Source: Falsiruegeria litorea R37 (GTDB taxonomy: Bacteria > Pseudomonadota > Alphaproteobacteria > Rhodobacterales > Rhodobacteraceae). Taken from it: a stretch of 64,000 nt of DNA. A model generated the notes under the pieces. The model made no database searches, was not told the DNA's origin, and saw only the letters and a list, made by a program, of their open reading frames with translations. Each line of letters begins with the position of its first letter. Position 1 is the first letter of the stretch. A program made the translations under genes and the position numbers. Shown here in pieces: positions 1 to 9,251 of the stretch. Where the stretch lies: the NCBI RefSeq assembly GCF_900172225.1, contig NZ_FWFO01000004.1:186001-250000 (forward strand), written 5' to 3'.

Positions 1-2
1 TG

Positions 3-707
3 ATCAACGTCTGCAACTTCGCCAAGGGCGATCCGGCGCTCTTGTCCTATGATGACGCACGCACGCTGTTTCATGAATTCGGCCATGCCTTGCACCAGAT
101 GCTGTCGAATGTGACTTATGAGAGCATCTCAGGTACGTCCGTGGCACGCGACTTTGTCGAACTGCCCAGCCAGCTCTATGAACACTGGCTCGAGGTGCCC
201 GAGGTTCTGGCCGAGTTTGCCACACACGCTGAAACTGGTGCTCCGATGCCGAAAGAGATGCTGGAAAAGGTGCTCAAGGCTGCGAACTTCGACATGGGGT
301 TCCAGACGGTGGAATATGTCGCGTCGGCATTGGTGGATCTGGAGTTCCACGACGGTTCAGCCCCCGTTGATCCGATGGCAAAACAGGCCGAGGTTCTGGA
401 ACAGATCGGCATGCCCCACGCCATCGGCATGCGCCACGCGACCCCGCAGTTTGCCCACGTCTTTGCAGGCGACGGGTATAGCTCGGCTTATTACAGCTAC
501 ATGTGGTCCGAAGTAATGGATGCGGATGCCTTTGCTGCCTTTGAAGAGGCAGGGGGAGCATTCGACGAGGAACGAGCCAACGCGCTTGAGACGCACATCC
601 TGTCCACTGGCGGTTCGCGTGAAGCCGAAGAGCTCTACCTGGCGTTCCGGGGCAAGCTGCCCGGGGTTGAGGCACTGCTCAAAGGACGCGGGCTCATCGC
701 TGCCTAA
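3..707 (+). CDS. M3 family metallopeptidase (oligopeptidase/dipeptidyl carboxypeptidase type), 3' part only
   Basis: The window opens inside this gene; 234 codons of its C-terminal catalytic half are present and the frame is open from base 3. The zinc motif HEFGH lies at visible residues 24-28, and the downstream Glu ligand sits in DFVELPSQ, the usual M3 spacing. A YSSAYYSYMWSEVMDAD stretch near the end is typical of the substrate-side helix in thimet-oligopeptidase-like enzymes. These cytoplasmic zinc peptidases degrade short peptides. Whether it is a Dcp- or OpdA-like member cannot be decided without the N-terminal half. The stop is TAA at 705-707 and a strong hairpin element follows. Confidence 0.9.
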   Translation: MNVCNFAKGDPALLSYDDARTLFHEFGHALHQMLSNVTYESISGTSVARDFVELPSQLYEHWLEVPEVLAEFATHAETGAPMPKEMLEKVLKAANFDMGFQTVEYVASALVDLEFHDGSAPVDPMAKQAEVLEQIGMPHAIGMRHATPQFAHVFAGDGYSSAYYSYMWSEVMDADAFAAFEEAGGAFDEERANALETHILSTGGSREAEELYLAFRGKLPGVEALLKGRGLIAA

Positions 708-746
708 CTGCGCGGCCTATCGGCCTTGCGTCCTGCGGACGGCAGG

Positions 747-816
747 GGGCCAGGCTCACGCGGGCAAAGCCCGCGTGAGCCTGGCCCAACGGGAGGAGAT
801 GTTTCGCCAGAAACAT
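747..816. repeat. Intergenic multi-hairpin element
   Basis: Positions 747-765 and 769-787 form a perfect 19-bp inverted repeat with a three-base AAA loop. Immediately after it, 799-805 and 810-816 form a second perfect 7-bp hairpin with loop GCCA. Smaller stems (GTCC/GGAC near 730-740) lie just before. There is no T-run, so it is not a classical intrinsic terminator, although it sits between convergent genes and could end transcription from both sides. The modular structure resembles the repeated palindromic elements scattered between genes in Rhodobacterales. Copy number cannot be judged from this window. Confidence 0.7.
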
Positions 817-856
817 GGACGACGGGCGGGAGTACCCCCGAAGCTGATCCGATGGG

Positions 857-1789
857 TCAGTACCCGAGGAACCGATCCACGATATGCAACAAAGGCTCGC
901 CGTTCAGGTCGCGGCGGATGTTTTCCGCGATGACCTGGCTGGCGGTGCTGGCACGGGTCTCGGATGCGATATGGGGCGTCACTGTCACCTGAGGGTGCGC
1001 CCAATAGGGGTGCTCGGCGGGCAGGGGTTCGATGCGGAACACATCCAGGGTCGCATGGGCGATCTGGCCGCTGTCCAAGGCCGCGAGCAGAGCGTCGTCA
1101 TCGATCAATGGCCCTCGGCCGGGGTTTATGATGCAGGCGCCACTCGGTAGCTGTGCCAGCGTTTGGGCGTTCAACGTATTTGCGGTCGCGGGCGTGTTTG
1201 GCAGCAACAGAACGACGATTTCAGCCTCTGATAGAGCAGAACGCAGCCCCTCTGTGCCGTGCAGACAGAGAATGCCGTCGATATCCTTGGCTGACCGGCT
1301 CCAACCGCTGACGTCAAACCCCAGCCCTGCCAACGCTTGCGCAACAGCTGCTCCCAACGCGCCCAAGCCCAAAACGGTCACCTTGCGATCTTGAGCCAGC
1401 GGAGGCGCCACGTTGCGCCACATGCCGTCCTGGCCGTTCATATGCCCGTCTATCCCGAGGTGATAGCGCAGCGTGTGTCCCATCACCCATTCGATCATGC
1501 CCTGCGTCAGCCCATGATCCACCATGCGTGTCAGCGGTACGGTCAGGGTCGTGTTGCCGACCACATCCTCGACCCCCGCCCACAGGTTCAGCACGGCCCG
1601 TAGGCGGGTGTAGGGCGAGAAGTCCTGTACATCGCTGTTGGGGGCATAGACGATGTAATCGACCTGATCGGGGGCGAACTCGGTTCGCAGATCGAACGCG
1701 ATCCCTGCCTCTGTCAGGGCCTTGGTCAACGGCTGTTCATAGGTCGTCCAGCGTTCTGCCTTGGCGGCAAACAGGATGTTGGTTGTCAT
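857..1789 (-). CDS. ghrA: Glyoxylate/hydroxypyruvate reductase A-type D-2-hydroxyacid dehydrogenase
   Basis: 310 residues. The NAD(P)-binding glycine motif is in VTVLGLGALGAA (about residues 138-149). The catalytic triad of the family is visible as Arg in NPGRGPLID, Glu in FRIEPLP and His in TPHIASET. The enzyme should reduce glyoxylate or hydroxypyruvate to glycolate or glycerate with NAD(P)H in the cytoplasm. It starts four bases after the rodA stop on the same strand, so it is probably the last gene of the mre-mrd transcript. No link to cell shape is evident. Substrate preference within the family is inferred. Confidence 0.85.
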   Translation of the reverse strand: MTTNILFAAKAERWTTYEQPLTKALTEAGIAFDLRTEFAPDQVDYIVYAPNSDVQDFSPYTRLRAVLNLWAGVEDVVGNTTLTVPLTRMVDHGLTQGMIEWVMGHTLRYHLGIDGHMNGQDGMWRNVAPPLAQDRKVTVLGLGALGAAVAQALAGLGFDVSGWSRSAKDIDGILCLHGTEGLRSALSEAEIVVLLLPNTPATANTLNAQTLAQLPSGACIINPGRGPLIDDDALLAALDSGQIAHATLDVFRIEPLPAEHPYWAHPQVTVTPHIASETRASTASQVIAENIRRDLNGEPLLHIVDRFLGY

Positions 1790-1793
1790 GATG

Positions 1794-2942
1794 TCAGGAT
1801 CCCAGACGAGGTCGATGGATATGCGCGCTTTGTACCAGTCCGAATGCCACCATCAGCACCAGCATGGCTGACCCGCCATAGCTGACCATGGGCAGCGGCA
1901 CGCCGACAACCGGTGCCAGCCCCATGACCATCGACATGTTCACGGCAAAGAACAGGAAGAAGTTGATCGAGATACCCAGGGTGACCAGCGACGAAAACCG
2001 GTCCTTTGTGGCAAGCGCGGTCGAAATGCAGAAAACGATGATCAGGGTATAGAGGCCCAGCAGGGAAAAACCGCCCACAAATCCGAACTCTTCCGCTAGC
2101 GTGGTGAAAATGAAATCGGTGTGTTTTTCGGGCAGAAAATTCAGGCGCGATTGTGTGCCTTGCATGAAACCACGTCCGGTCCAGCCGCCCGAGCCAAGTG
2201 CGATTTTGGATTGGGTGATGTGATAGCCAGCGCCAAGCGGATCCGAAGACGGGTCGAGAAACGTGTCAATTCGGCGGTATTGATAGTTCTTGAGCAACTG
2301 CCATTCGGTGCCACGGCTTTGGAACACGGCCGTGACAAGACCAACACCGGCGGCAATCACGGCGGCAAAATAGGCCCAATGCACGCCCGCCAGAAACATG
2401 AGCCCGCCGCCTGCGGTCATCAACAGGATCGAAGTGCCCAGATCGGGCTGGCGCAGCACCAGAAACGTCGGAAACAGGATCATCACCACCGGCACCAGCA
2501 CCCAAAACGGGCGCGAGGTCTTGTTGCCGGGCAACCAATCATAATAGGCCGCAAGCAGCATGACCAACGTGATCTTCATCAATTCCGAGGGTTGCAGGCG
2601 CATGAAACCGACGTCGATCCAACGTTGCGCGCCCATGCCAACCGCACCGAAGAACTCGACCGCAATCAACAGGATTATCGAGATCAGATAGGCCACTACA
2701 GCCATGTTGCGCCAAAACCAGATGGGGACCATGGCCACAAACATCATAGCAGCAAGGCCAAGTGCAAAGCGTTTCATCTGCGGTTCGGCCCAAGGGGTGA
2801 ACGACCCGCCCGCAACCGAATAGAGCATTAGAAACCCGACTCCGGCCACGCTGACCAAGAGCACAGTCAGCGCCCAGTTCATGTAGAACACCTTGCGCAG
2901 ACCGGTCGGCGTGGATTTGACCGTGTATTCGAGATAACTCAT
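1794..2942 (-). CDS. rodA: Rod-shape-determining SEDS peptidoglycan glycosyltransferase RodA
   Basis: 382 residues, of the family's usual length, with about ten hydrophobic segments spread over the whole protein. SEDS hallmarks are visible: RWIDVGFMRLQPSELMKI, the RRIDTFLDP loop and the C-terminal GVPLPMVSYGGSAM motif. RodA polymerises glycan strands from lipid II during sidewall growth with its partner PBP2, which is encoded immediately upstream. Its ATG overlaps the mrdA stop as ATGA (2939-2942), so translation is probably coupled. It belongs to the six-gene minus-strand operon beginning at mreB. Confidence 0.96.
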   Translation of the reverse strand: MSYLEYTVKSTPTGLRKVFYMNWALTVLLVSVAGVGFLMLYSVAGGSFTPWAEPQMKRFALGLAAMMFVAMVPIWFWRNMAVVAYLISIILLIAVEFFGAVGMGAQRWIDVGFMRLQPSELMKITLVMLLAAYYDWLPGNKTSRPFWVLVPVVMILFPTFLVLRQPDLGTSILLMTAGGGLMFLAGVHWAYFAAVIAAGVGLVTAVFQSRGTEWQLLKNYQYRRIDTFLDPSSDPLGAGYHITQSKIALGSGGWTGRGFMQGTQSRLNFLPEKHTDFIFTTLAEEFGFVGGFSLLGLYTLIIVFCISTALATKDRFSSLVTLGISINFFLFFAVNMSMVMGLAPVVGVPLPMVSYGGSAMLVLMVAFGLVQSAHIHRPRLGS

Positions 2943-4885
2943 GCGCGGTCCTTTCCGTCGGTCCGGGCGCGGGGTCGGCGCTCGCGTTTCATCCGCTCTT
3001 GTTGGGCTTCTATGCGGCCTCGGTCTTTGCGGGGATAGGCCTCAAGCGGCGGTGTTCCTCCAAAAAGCGCCTGTAACATGATGTCCCGCGCAACCGGTGC
3101 GGCAGCCTTTGAACCGCCGCCGCCATGCTCGACGACAACGGATACGGCGTACTTGGGGTTGTCGTAGGGGGCGAAGCAGACAAACAGTGCGTGGTCGCGA
3201 CGCTCCCACGGGAGATCGGCGTTGCGGATCACACCGGCTGCGCGTTCGGCCGCAGTGATGTTTCGGACCTGGCTGGTGCCTGTCTTGCCTGCCAGGCGGA
3301 AGGCATCGTCGATGATCCGGCTGCCATAGGCCGTACCGCGCCGGTCGTTGCTAACCGAGAACATGGCGCGACGCAGCTTACGTAGGTTGTTTTCGTTGAC
3401 GTCGATCGTTTCGCCCGCACCGCTTGCCTGTTCAACACCATCGATGGATTTGACCAACCGGGGCGTTACGCTGCGCCCGGTGGCAAGCCGCGCCGTCATT
3501 ATCGCCAACTGCAACGGAGAAGCCAGCATATAGCCTTGCCCAATCGAGGCGTTGGCGGTGTCCCCTACCAGCCAATCCTGGCCATGCACTCGCGATTTCC
3601 AGTCGCGATTGGGGGCGAGTCCGCTGGCCACGGCAGACATCGGCAGATCGTGGCGCACGCCCAGGCCGAACTTCTTGGCCATTGCGGAAATCCGGTCGAT
3701 CCCGACCTTTAGCGCCACGTCGTAGTAGTAGACATCACAGCTGCGCTTGAGTGAATTGAGTAGGTCCACATGCCCGTGGCCGCCACGCTTCCAACAGTGG
3801 AATTTGCGGCTGCTGACCTCCAGATAGCCGGGGCAGAACACGGTGTCGTCTGGGCCGACGATCCCGGCTTCAAGCGCGGCCAGAGCCGTGATCATCTTAA
3901 AGGTCGAGCCGGGCGGGTAGGTGCCTTGGACTGTTTTGTTGGCAAGGGGGCGGTATTTGTCTTCGGTCAGCGACCGATAGTCGGCGACCGAGATACCGCG
4001 CACAAAGAGGTTGGGATCAAACGAGGGCGCGGATGAGATCGCTCGCAGATCGCCTGTTTCGCAGTCGACGACAACAGCACTGGCACTTTCGTTGCCCAGG
4101 CGGGCTTGCACGTATTCCTGCAGATCTGCATCGACCGACAATTGCAGGTCTGAGCCCTGCTGTCCCTCACGCCGGTCAAGCTCGCGCATGACGCGGCCGG
4201 TGGCGTTGACCTCAACTCGCTTGGCGCCAGCTTTTCCGCGCAATTGGCGCTCGCGCTTGGCTTCGACCCCAACCTTACCGATTTGAAAACGCGGAATACG
4301 CAGCACTGGTTCGGGGTCTTCGATCTGGCTGAGGTCATAGTCGCTGACCGGGCCGACATAACCCAGGACATGCGCAAAATCAGGGCCTTGGGGGTAGACG
4401 CGGGTCAGGCCGACCTCGGGGGTGATACCAGGCAGGGCGGGGGCGTTGACCGCAACTTTTGAGATGTCGGCCCAGGTAACACGCTCGGCCAGGGTCACTG
4501 GCAAGAAGGGGGGCGAGCGGCGCATTTCGGCGCGAGCGCGTTCAACTTCTTCGGGGTCAAGGGAGACCAATTTGGACAGGTCGCTGATCACCTTGTCCAC
4601 ATCGCCCGCATCCTCGCGCACGATGATAATGCGGTACAGCGGGATGTTCTGACCCAGGATGGCGCCGTTTCGGTCAAAAACTTCGCCGCGCGTGGGTGGG
4701 ATAAGGCGGATATTGACGCGGTTTTCTTCTGCAAGCAGCCGAAACTGATCGGCCTGATCGACCTGCATGTATCGCATCCGCATTGCCAGCCCGCCAATGA
4801 ATGCGGCCTGCATGCCCCCAAGCAGCAGCGCACGGCGTGTCAGTTTACGATGGGTGCCTTCGACGTCGCGGGGGGGGCGTTTCAT
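2939..4885 (-). CDS. mrdA: Penicillin-binding protein 2 (peptidoglycan D,D-transpeptidase)
   Basis: 648 residues. A single N-terminal membrane anchor (about residues 17-35) is followed by the dimerisation domain and the transpeptidase domain. The active-site motifs are complete: STFK at 327-330, SCD at 382-384 and KTG at 534-536. It cross-links sidewall peptidoglycan in the elongasome with RodA and MreBCD. The frame stays open further upstream, but the ATG at 4885 is chosen because it overlaps the mreD stop as ATGA and because the protein then begins like other PBP2 enzymes (MKRPPRD, then a basic stretch and the membrane helix). A G-rich run lies just after the start codon. Confidence 0.96.
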   Translation of the reverse strand: MKRPPRDVEGTHRKLTRRALLLGGMQAAFIGGLAMRMRYMQVDQADQFRLLAEENRVNIRLIPPTRGEVFDRNGAILGQNIPLYRIIIVREDAGDVDKVISDLSKLVSLDPEEVERARAEMRRSPPFLPVTLAERVTWADISKVAVNAPALPGITPEVGLTRVYPQGPDFAHVLGYVGPVSDYDLSQIEDPEPVLRIPRFQIGKVGVEAKRERQLRGKAGAKRVEVNATGRVMRELDRREGQQGSDLQLSVDADLQEYVQARLGNESASAVVVDCETGDLRAISSAPSFDPNLFVRGISVADYRSLTEDKYRPLANKTVQGTYPPGSTFKMITALAALEAGIVGPDDTVFCPGYLEVSSRKFHCWKRGGHGHVDLLNSLKRSCDVYYYDVALKVGIDRISAMAKKFGLGVRHDLPMSAVASGLAPNRDWKSRVHGQDWLVGDTANASIGQGYMLASPLQLAIMTARLATGRSVTPRLVKSIDGVEQASGAGETIDVNENNLRKLRRAMFSVSNDRRGTAYGSRIIDDAFRLAGKTGTSQVRNITAAERAAGVIRNADLPWERRDHALFVCFAPYDNPKYAVSVVVEHGGGGSKAAAPVARDIMLQALFGGTPPLEAYPRKDRGRIEAQQERMKRERRPRARTDGKDRA

Positions 4886-5421
4886 GACCGGCCTCCTAGA
4901 ATGTCGACATCCGCCGGGGTCAGTTTGCGCACACCAAAGAGGCTTTGGCTGATGAACGCGACCAACGGATAGATCGCGATTGTCAGGACAAGCTGGATCA
5001 ACACCAACCACAGCGGGGCTTGCACAACTGCTGTAAGGCCCAGGATCATTCGGTTCAGCACCATGATCGAAACCAACACCAACCCGACCGAGGCCCATTC
5101 GCCCAGAAAACTCGCGTCACTCAGACCGGCAGACCAATTGCGCAGATAGGCTGATCCTGCGACAACGAAAGCGGACAGCAAGCCGGGCGGCCGTTGAAGC
5201 ATGAAATCTGCGATCAACATGACGCAGGCGATCAGCAGAACCGGTACAAAATCCGGACGCCTCAGAGACCAGGCAAAGGTGAAGGCGATCAGCAGATCAG
5301 GCGGGGCCCACCGACTGGGCAATGTATCAAGTGGCAACAGGTGGAAAAACAGGATCAGAAGCGCCAGCCCCACATACATCAGGCGCATGGTCCAAATGCG
5401 TGAGGTCGACAGGCTATCCAT
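4882..5421 (-). CDS. mreD: Rod shape-determining protein MreD
   Basis: 179 residues and strongly hydrophobic, with about five membrane segments (first near residues 13-32). It links MreC to the elongasome in the inner membrane. The start at 5421 is taken because it gives a normal MreD length and overlaps the last 8 bases of mreC. An upstream in-frame extension would lie wholly inside mreC. The 3' end overlaps mrdA by ATGA. Sequence conservation in MreD is low, so the call rests on hydropathy, size and its fixed place between mreC and mrdA. Confidence 0.92.
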   Translation of the reverse strand: MDSLSTSRIWTMRLMYVGLALLILFFHLLPLDTLPSRWAPPDLLIAFTFAWSLRRPDFVPVLLIACVMLIADFMLQRPPGLLSAFVVAGSAYLRNWSAGLSDASFLGEWASVGLVLVSIMVLNRMILGLTAVVQAPLWLVLIQLVLTIAIYPLVAFISQSLFGVRKLTPADVDILGGRS

Positions 5422-6325
5422 CAACTGCCTCCTCGCCCTCGGTGATTTGGGTGGTGTCGTCAATTGGGTCTGTGGTGACGATGTCACCAGGTGTTTTAAT
5501 GTTTTCGTTGCCCAAATGCCTGATGACACGCAGGAACTCCAGGCGCTCGTAGTCAGCGGACAAGCGCACCCGCAACCGGCCCGAGGGGTCTTGGGCGACC
5601 TGGCCAATCAGCAACCCGGCCGGGAACACTCCACCATCTCCGGATGTGATGACACGATCACCGGGGCGGACCAATTCGCGGTTTTCCAGGAAATCCAGCA
5701 CCGGAGCCGCTGTGTTGTCACCGGCAATCAGAGCGGTCTGACCCGAAGGCTGGATCGCTGCAGGAATTGAACTGGCCGCGTCGGTCAGCAGGATGACTCG
5801 CGCAGTATTTTGACCCACGCCGGAAATTCGCCCAACTAGCCCGATGCCATCCATCGCAGCCCAACCGTCGACAATGCCATCGCGGGCGCCCACATTGAGT
5901 AGTACGGATTGACGGAAGGGAGAGCCGCTGTCAGCCATCACAACGCCGGTCACATAGGTCAGTTGCGGATCAAGGCGCACGTTGTTGAGGTCCAGCAGGC
6001 GGGCGTTTTCCTGCTCCAACTGCAGCGCGGCCTCTTTCCAGGCACGCATCTGGCGCAGCTCGCTGCGCAATTCGCGGTTCTGCTCGCTCAGGCGTTGATA
6101 GCTCTGAAAGTCGCGGAACAAGTTGATCGTGGCCGTCACCGGCACCATGGCCCATTCCATTGACGGCACGACCTTGTCCGTCACCTGCGCACGGAACCGT
6201 TCAACGCGGGGGCTGTCGATCCGCCATACAAGAAAAATTCCCAGCAAACACAACAACAAAGCCCCAAGCAGCAGCCTGCGCAGTGGGGCAGTGTAGTCTT
6301 CGCGCTGTGAACGGTCCTTGGCCAC
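5414..6325 (-). CDS. mreC: Rod shape-determining protein MreC
   Basis: 303 residues starting at GTG (6325), with an AGGGAG ribosome-binding site about six bases upstream. A short basic N-terminus is followed by one transmembrane helix (about residues 18-36), a coiled-coil region (about 65-110, rich in Leu, Glu and Arg), and the periplasmic beta-barrel domain with GARDGIVDGWAAMDGIGLVGRI and VITSGDGGVFPAGLLIG, typical of MreC. It is the periplasmic scaffold that activates PBP2-RodA. The acidic C-terminal tail overlaps mreD by 8 bases. Confidence 0.96.
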   Translation of the reverse strand: MAKDRSQREDYTAPLRRLLLGALLLCLLGIFLVWRIDSPRVERFRAQVTDKVVPSMEWAMVPVTATINLFRDFQSYQRLSEQNRELRSELRQMRAWKEAALQLEQENARLLDLNNVRLDPQLTYVTGVVMADSGSPFRQSVLLNVGARDGIVDGWAAMDGIGLVGRISGVGQNTARVILLTDAASSIPAAIQPSGQTALIAGDNTAAPVLDFLENRELVRPGDRVITSGDGGVFPAGLLIGQVAQDPSGRLRVRLSADYERLEFLRVIRHLGNENIKTPGDIVTTDPIDDTTQITEGEEAVDG

Positions 6326-6400
6326 GAGACTCCCTTTCGGCGCGCGTTTGGTCCTGAACTAGGGCCGATGCACCATACTGTGCCCTAAAGGGTGCGCCCC

Positions 6401-7775
<1,375 letters not shown>

Positions 7776-8672
7776 ATGGAATTCCTAAGCCAATACATCA
7801 GCGATTTTCAGCTGACCCATTGGGAAACTCTGATCGATGAATGGTTTCTCGTCTTTGCCTTGGCCTTCTTGGTATTCGAGCTGATCCGCTATGCAGTTGT
7901 AAAAAGGCTGAACTGGGAAATGGTTGGTGATACGGTCACCAATTTTATCACGTTGGCCTTCTTCATCGGCATCACCTTTTTGGGCATGGCCGCCTTTTAT
8001 GTTGGCGCCTATTTTTATGCGGCGCAGTTTGCCGTGTTTGAAATCCCCACGACCTGGGCTTCGTTCCTGATTGCGCTGGTTCTGGCTGATCTTGCCTACT
8101 ACTGGGAGCACCGGATTCTACATCGGATCAACTTCCTTTGGGCCACGCATTCGGTTCATCACAGCTCTCCATTCTTCAACATCTCGGTCGCCTACCGTCA
8201 TGGTCCACTCGATGGGTTCTGGCCGCTGTTCTTCCACCTGCCGCTGGTTTTGTTGGGTTTCAACCCGATCTTGATCCTGGTTGTTGAACTGCTGGTGCAG
8301 CTGTATCAGACCGCGTTGCACACCGAGGTCATCGGCAAGCTGTGGAAACCGATTGAGCTGATTATGAACACGCCGTCGCACCACCGCGTGCACCACGGGT
8401 CGAACCGCAAATACCTGGACAAGAACTATGCTGGGATCTTCATCATTTGGGACCGCATGTTTGGCACCTTTGAGGAAGAAGAAGAAGAGGTGGTCTACGG
8501 CCTGGTGACACCGATCGACTCGATCAACCCCTTCGTGGCCTTCTTCCACGGGTTCACGCGGCTGGCTGCGGATGTTTGGAAGATGCCCGGGTTGATGAAC
8601 AAGTTGGGTGTGTTCTTTGGCCCGCCCGGCTGGCAGCCCAAAGACCGCAAAGACACCTCGCCTGCAGAATAA
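7776..8672 (+). CDS. Sterol desaturase / fatty acid hydroxylase superfamily membrane protein
   Basis: 298 residues. The family's di-iron histidine boxes are all present: HRILH at 112-116, HSVHH at 125-129 and HHRVHH at 202-207. Four or five hydrophobic segments put it in the inner membrane with the iron site facing the cytoplasm. Such enzymes hydroxylate or desaturate lipid chains, sterols or carotenoid rings using O2; the substrate here cannot be read from sequence. A run of acidic residues (FEEEEEEVV) follows the last box. The next gene, a DUF2141 protein, starts 18 bases after the stop, so the two are probably one transcript. Confidence 0.88.
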   Translation: MEFLSQYISDFQLTHWETLIDEWFLVFALAFLVFELIRYAVVKRLNWEMVGDTVTNFITLAFFIGITFLGMAAFYVGAYFYAAQFAVFEIPTTWASFLIALVLADLAYYWEHRILHRINFLWATHSVHHSSPFFNISVAYRHGPLDGFWPLFFHLPLVLLGFNPILILVVELLVQLYQTALHTEVIGKLWKPIELIMNTPSHHRVHHGSNRKYLDKNYAGIFIIWDRMFGTFEEEEEEVVYGLVTPIDSINPFVAFFHGFTRLAADVWKMPGLMNKLGVFFGPPGWQPKDRKDTSPAE

Positions 8673-8690
8673 GCCACAAGGACAGCACAG

Positions 8691-9185
8691 ATGCCATCCA
8701 ACGTACAACGCATCACCGCCGCCATGGCCACGGCCGCCCTGTTCGTGGGCGGCGCCTGGCTCGCCGCCGGGTTCTCGGTTGATCTGCCGGACGCTTCCGT
8801 ATCGACTTCAGGTGCGACCTCGGACGCAGGACTGACCGTTAACCTGCATGGCGCACGCAATGACACGGGCAACCTGATCGTCATGGTGTTTGACCGGGCC
8901 GAACCCTTTGCCAACATGGATTACCAAAATGCCGTCGGCTATCTGGAGGTGCCTGCCAGCACCTATCCACAGCGGCTGGACTTTCCTGAACTCAACAACA
9001 GCTACTACGCCATTGTCGCCATACATGATGAAAACGGTGACTATGAGTTGAACTATGACGAGACCTATTTGCCGACCGAAGGCTATGCGATTTCGGGGTC
9101 GAATGACCTGTATAGCGATCCGGTGTTCGAATACTCGCTGGTCGAACCAGGCAAGGTCGACCTGACGTTCTATTACTGGCAGTAA
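8691..9185 (+). CDS. DUF2141 domain-containing exported protein
   Basis: 164 residues. An N-terminal hydrophobic stretch (about residues 10-28) looks like a signal peptide or anchor. The rest matches the DUF2141 pattern: an opening strand LTVNLHGARNDTGNLIVMVFD, then AIVAIHDENGDYELNYDETYLPTEGYAISG. Function of the family is unknown; it is a small beta-sandwich found outside the cytoplasm. It directly follows a sterol desaturase-type gene and an intrinsic terminator follows it, making a two-gene unit. The pairing suggests, without proving, a role near membrane lipid or pigment modification. Confidence 0.75.
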   Translation: MPSNVQRITAAMATAALFVGGAWLAAGFSVDLPDASVSTSGATSDAGLTVNLHGARNDTGNLIVMVFDRAEPFANMDYQNAVGYLEVPASTYPQRLDFPELNNSYYAIVAIHDENGDYELNYDETYLPTEGYAISGSNDLYSDPVFEYSLVEPGKVDLTFYYWQ

Positions 9186-9201
9186 GTCAGCCTGCAATGA
9201 G

Positions 9202-9234
9202 AAAGGGCGGCTCAAGCGGGCCGCCCTTTTTGTT
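9202..9234 (+). terminator. Intrinsic terminator after the DUF2141 gene
   Basis: A perfect 10-bp stem (AAAGGGCGGC at 9202-9211 with GCCGCCCTTT at 9220-9229) with an 8-base loop is followed by TTTTTG. It separates this unit from the convergent leuA gene and may act for both. Confidence 0.88.
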
Positions 9235-9251
9235 TGCGTGGCAGTCCCGCC

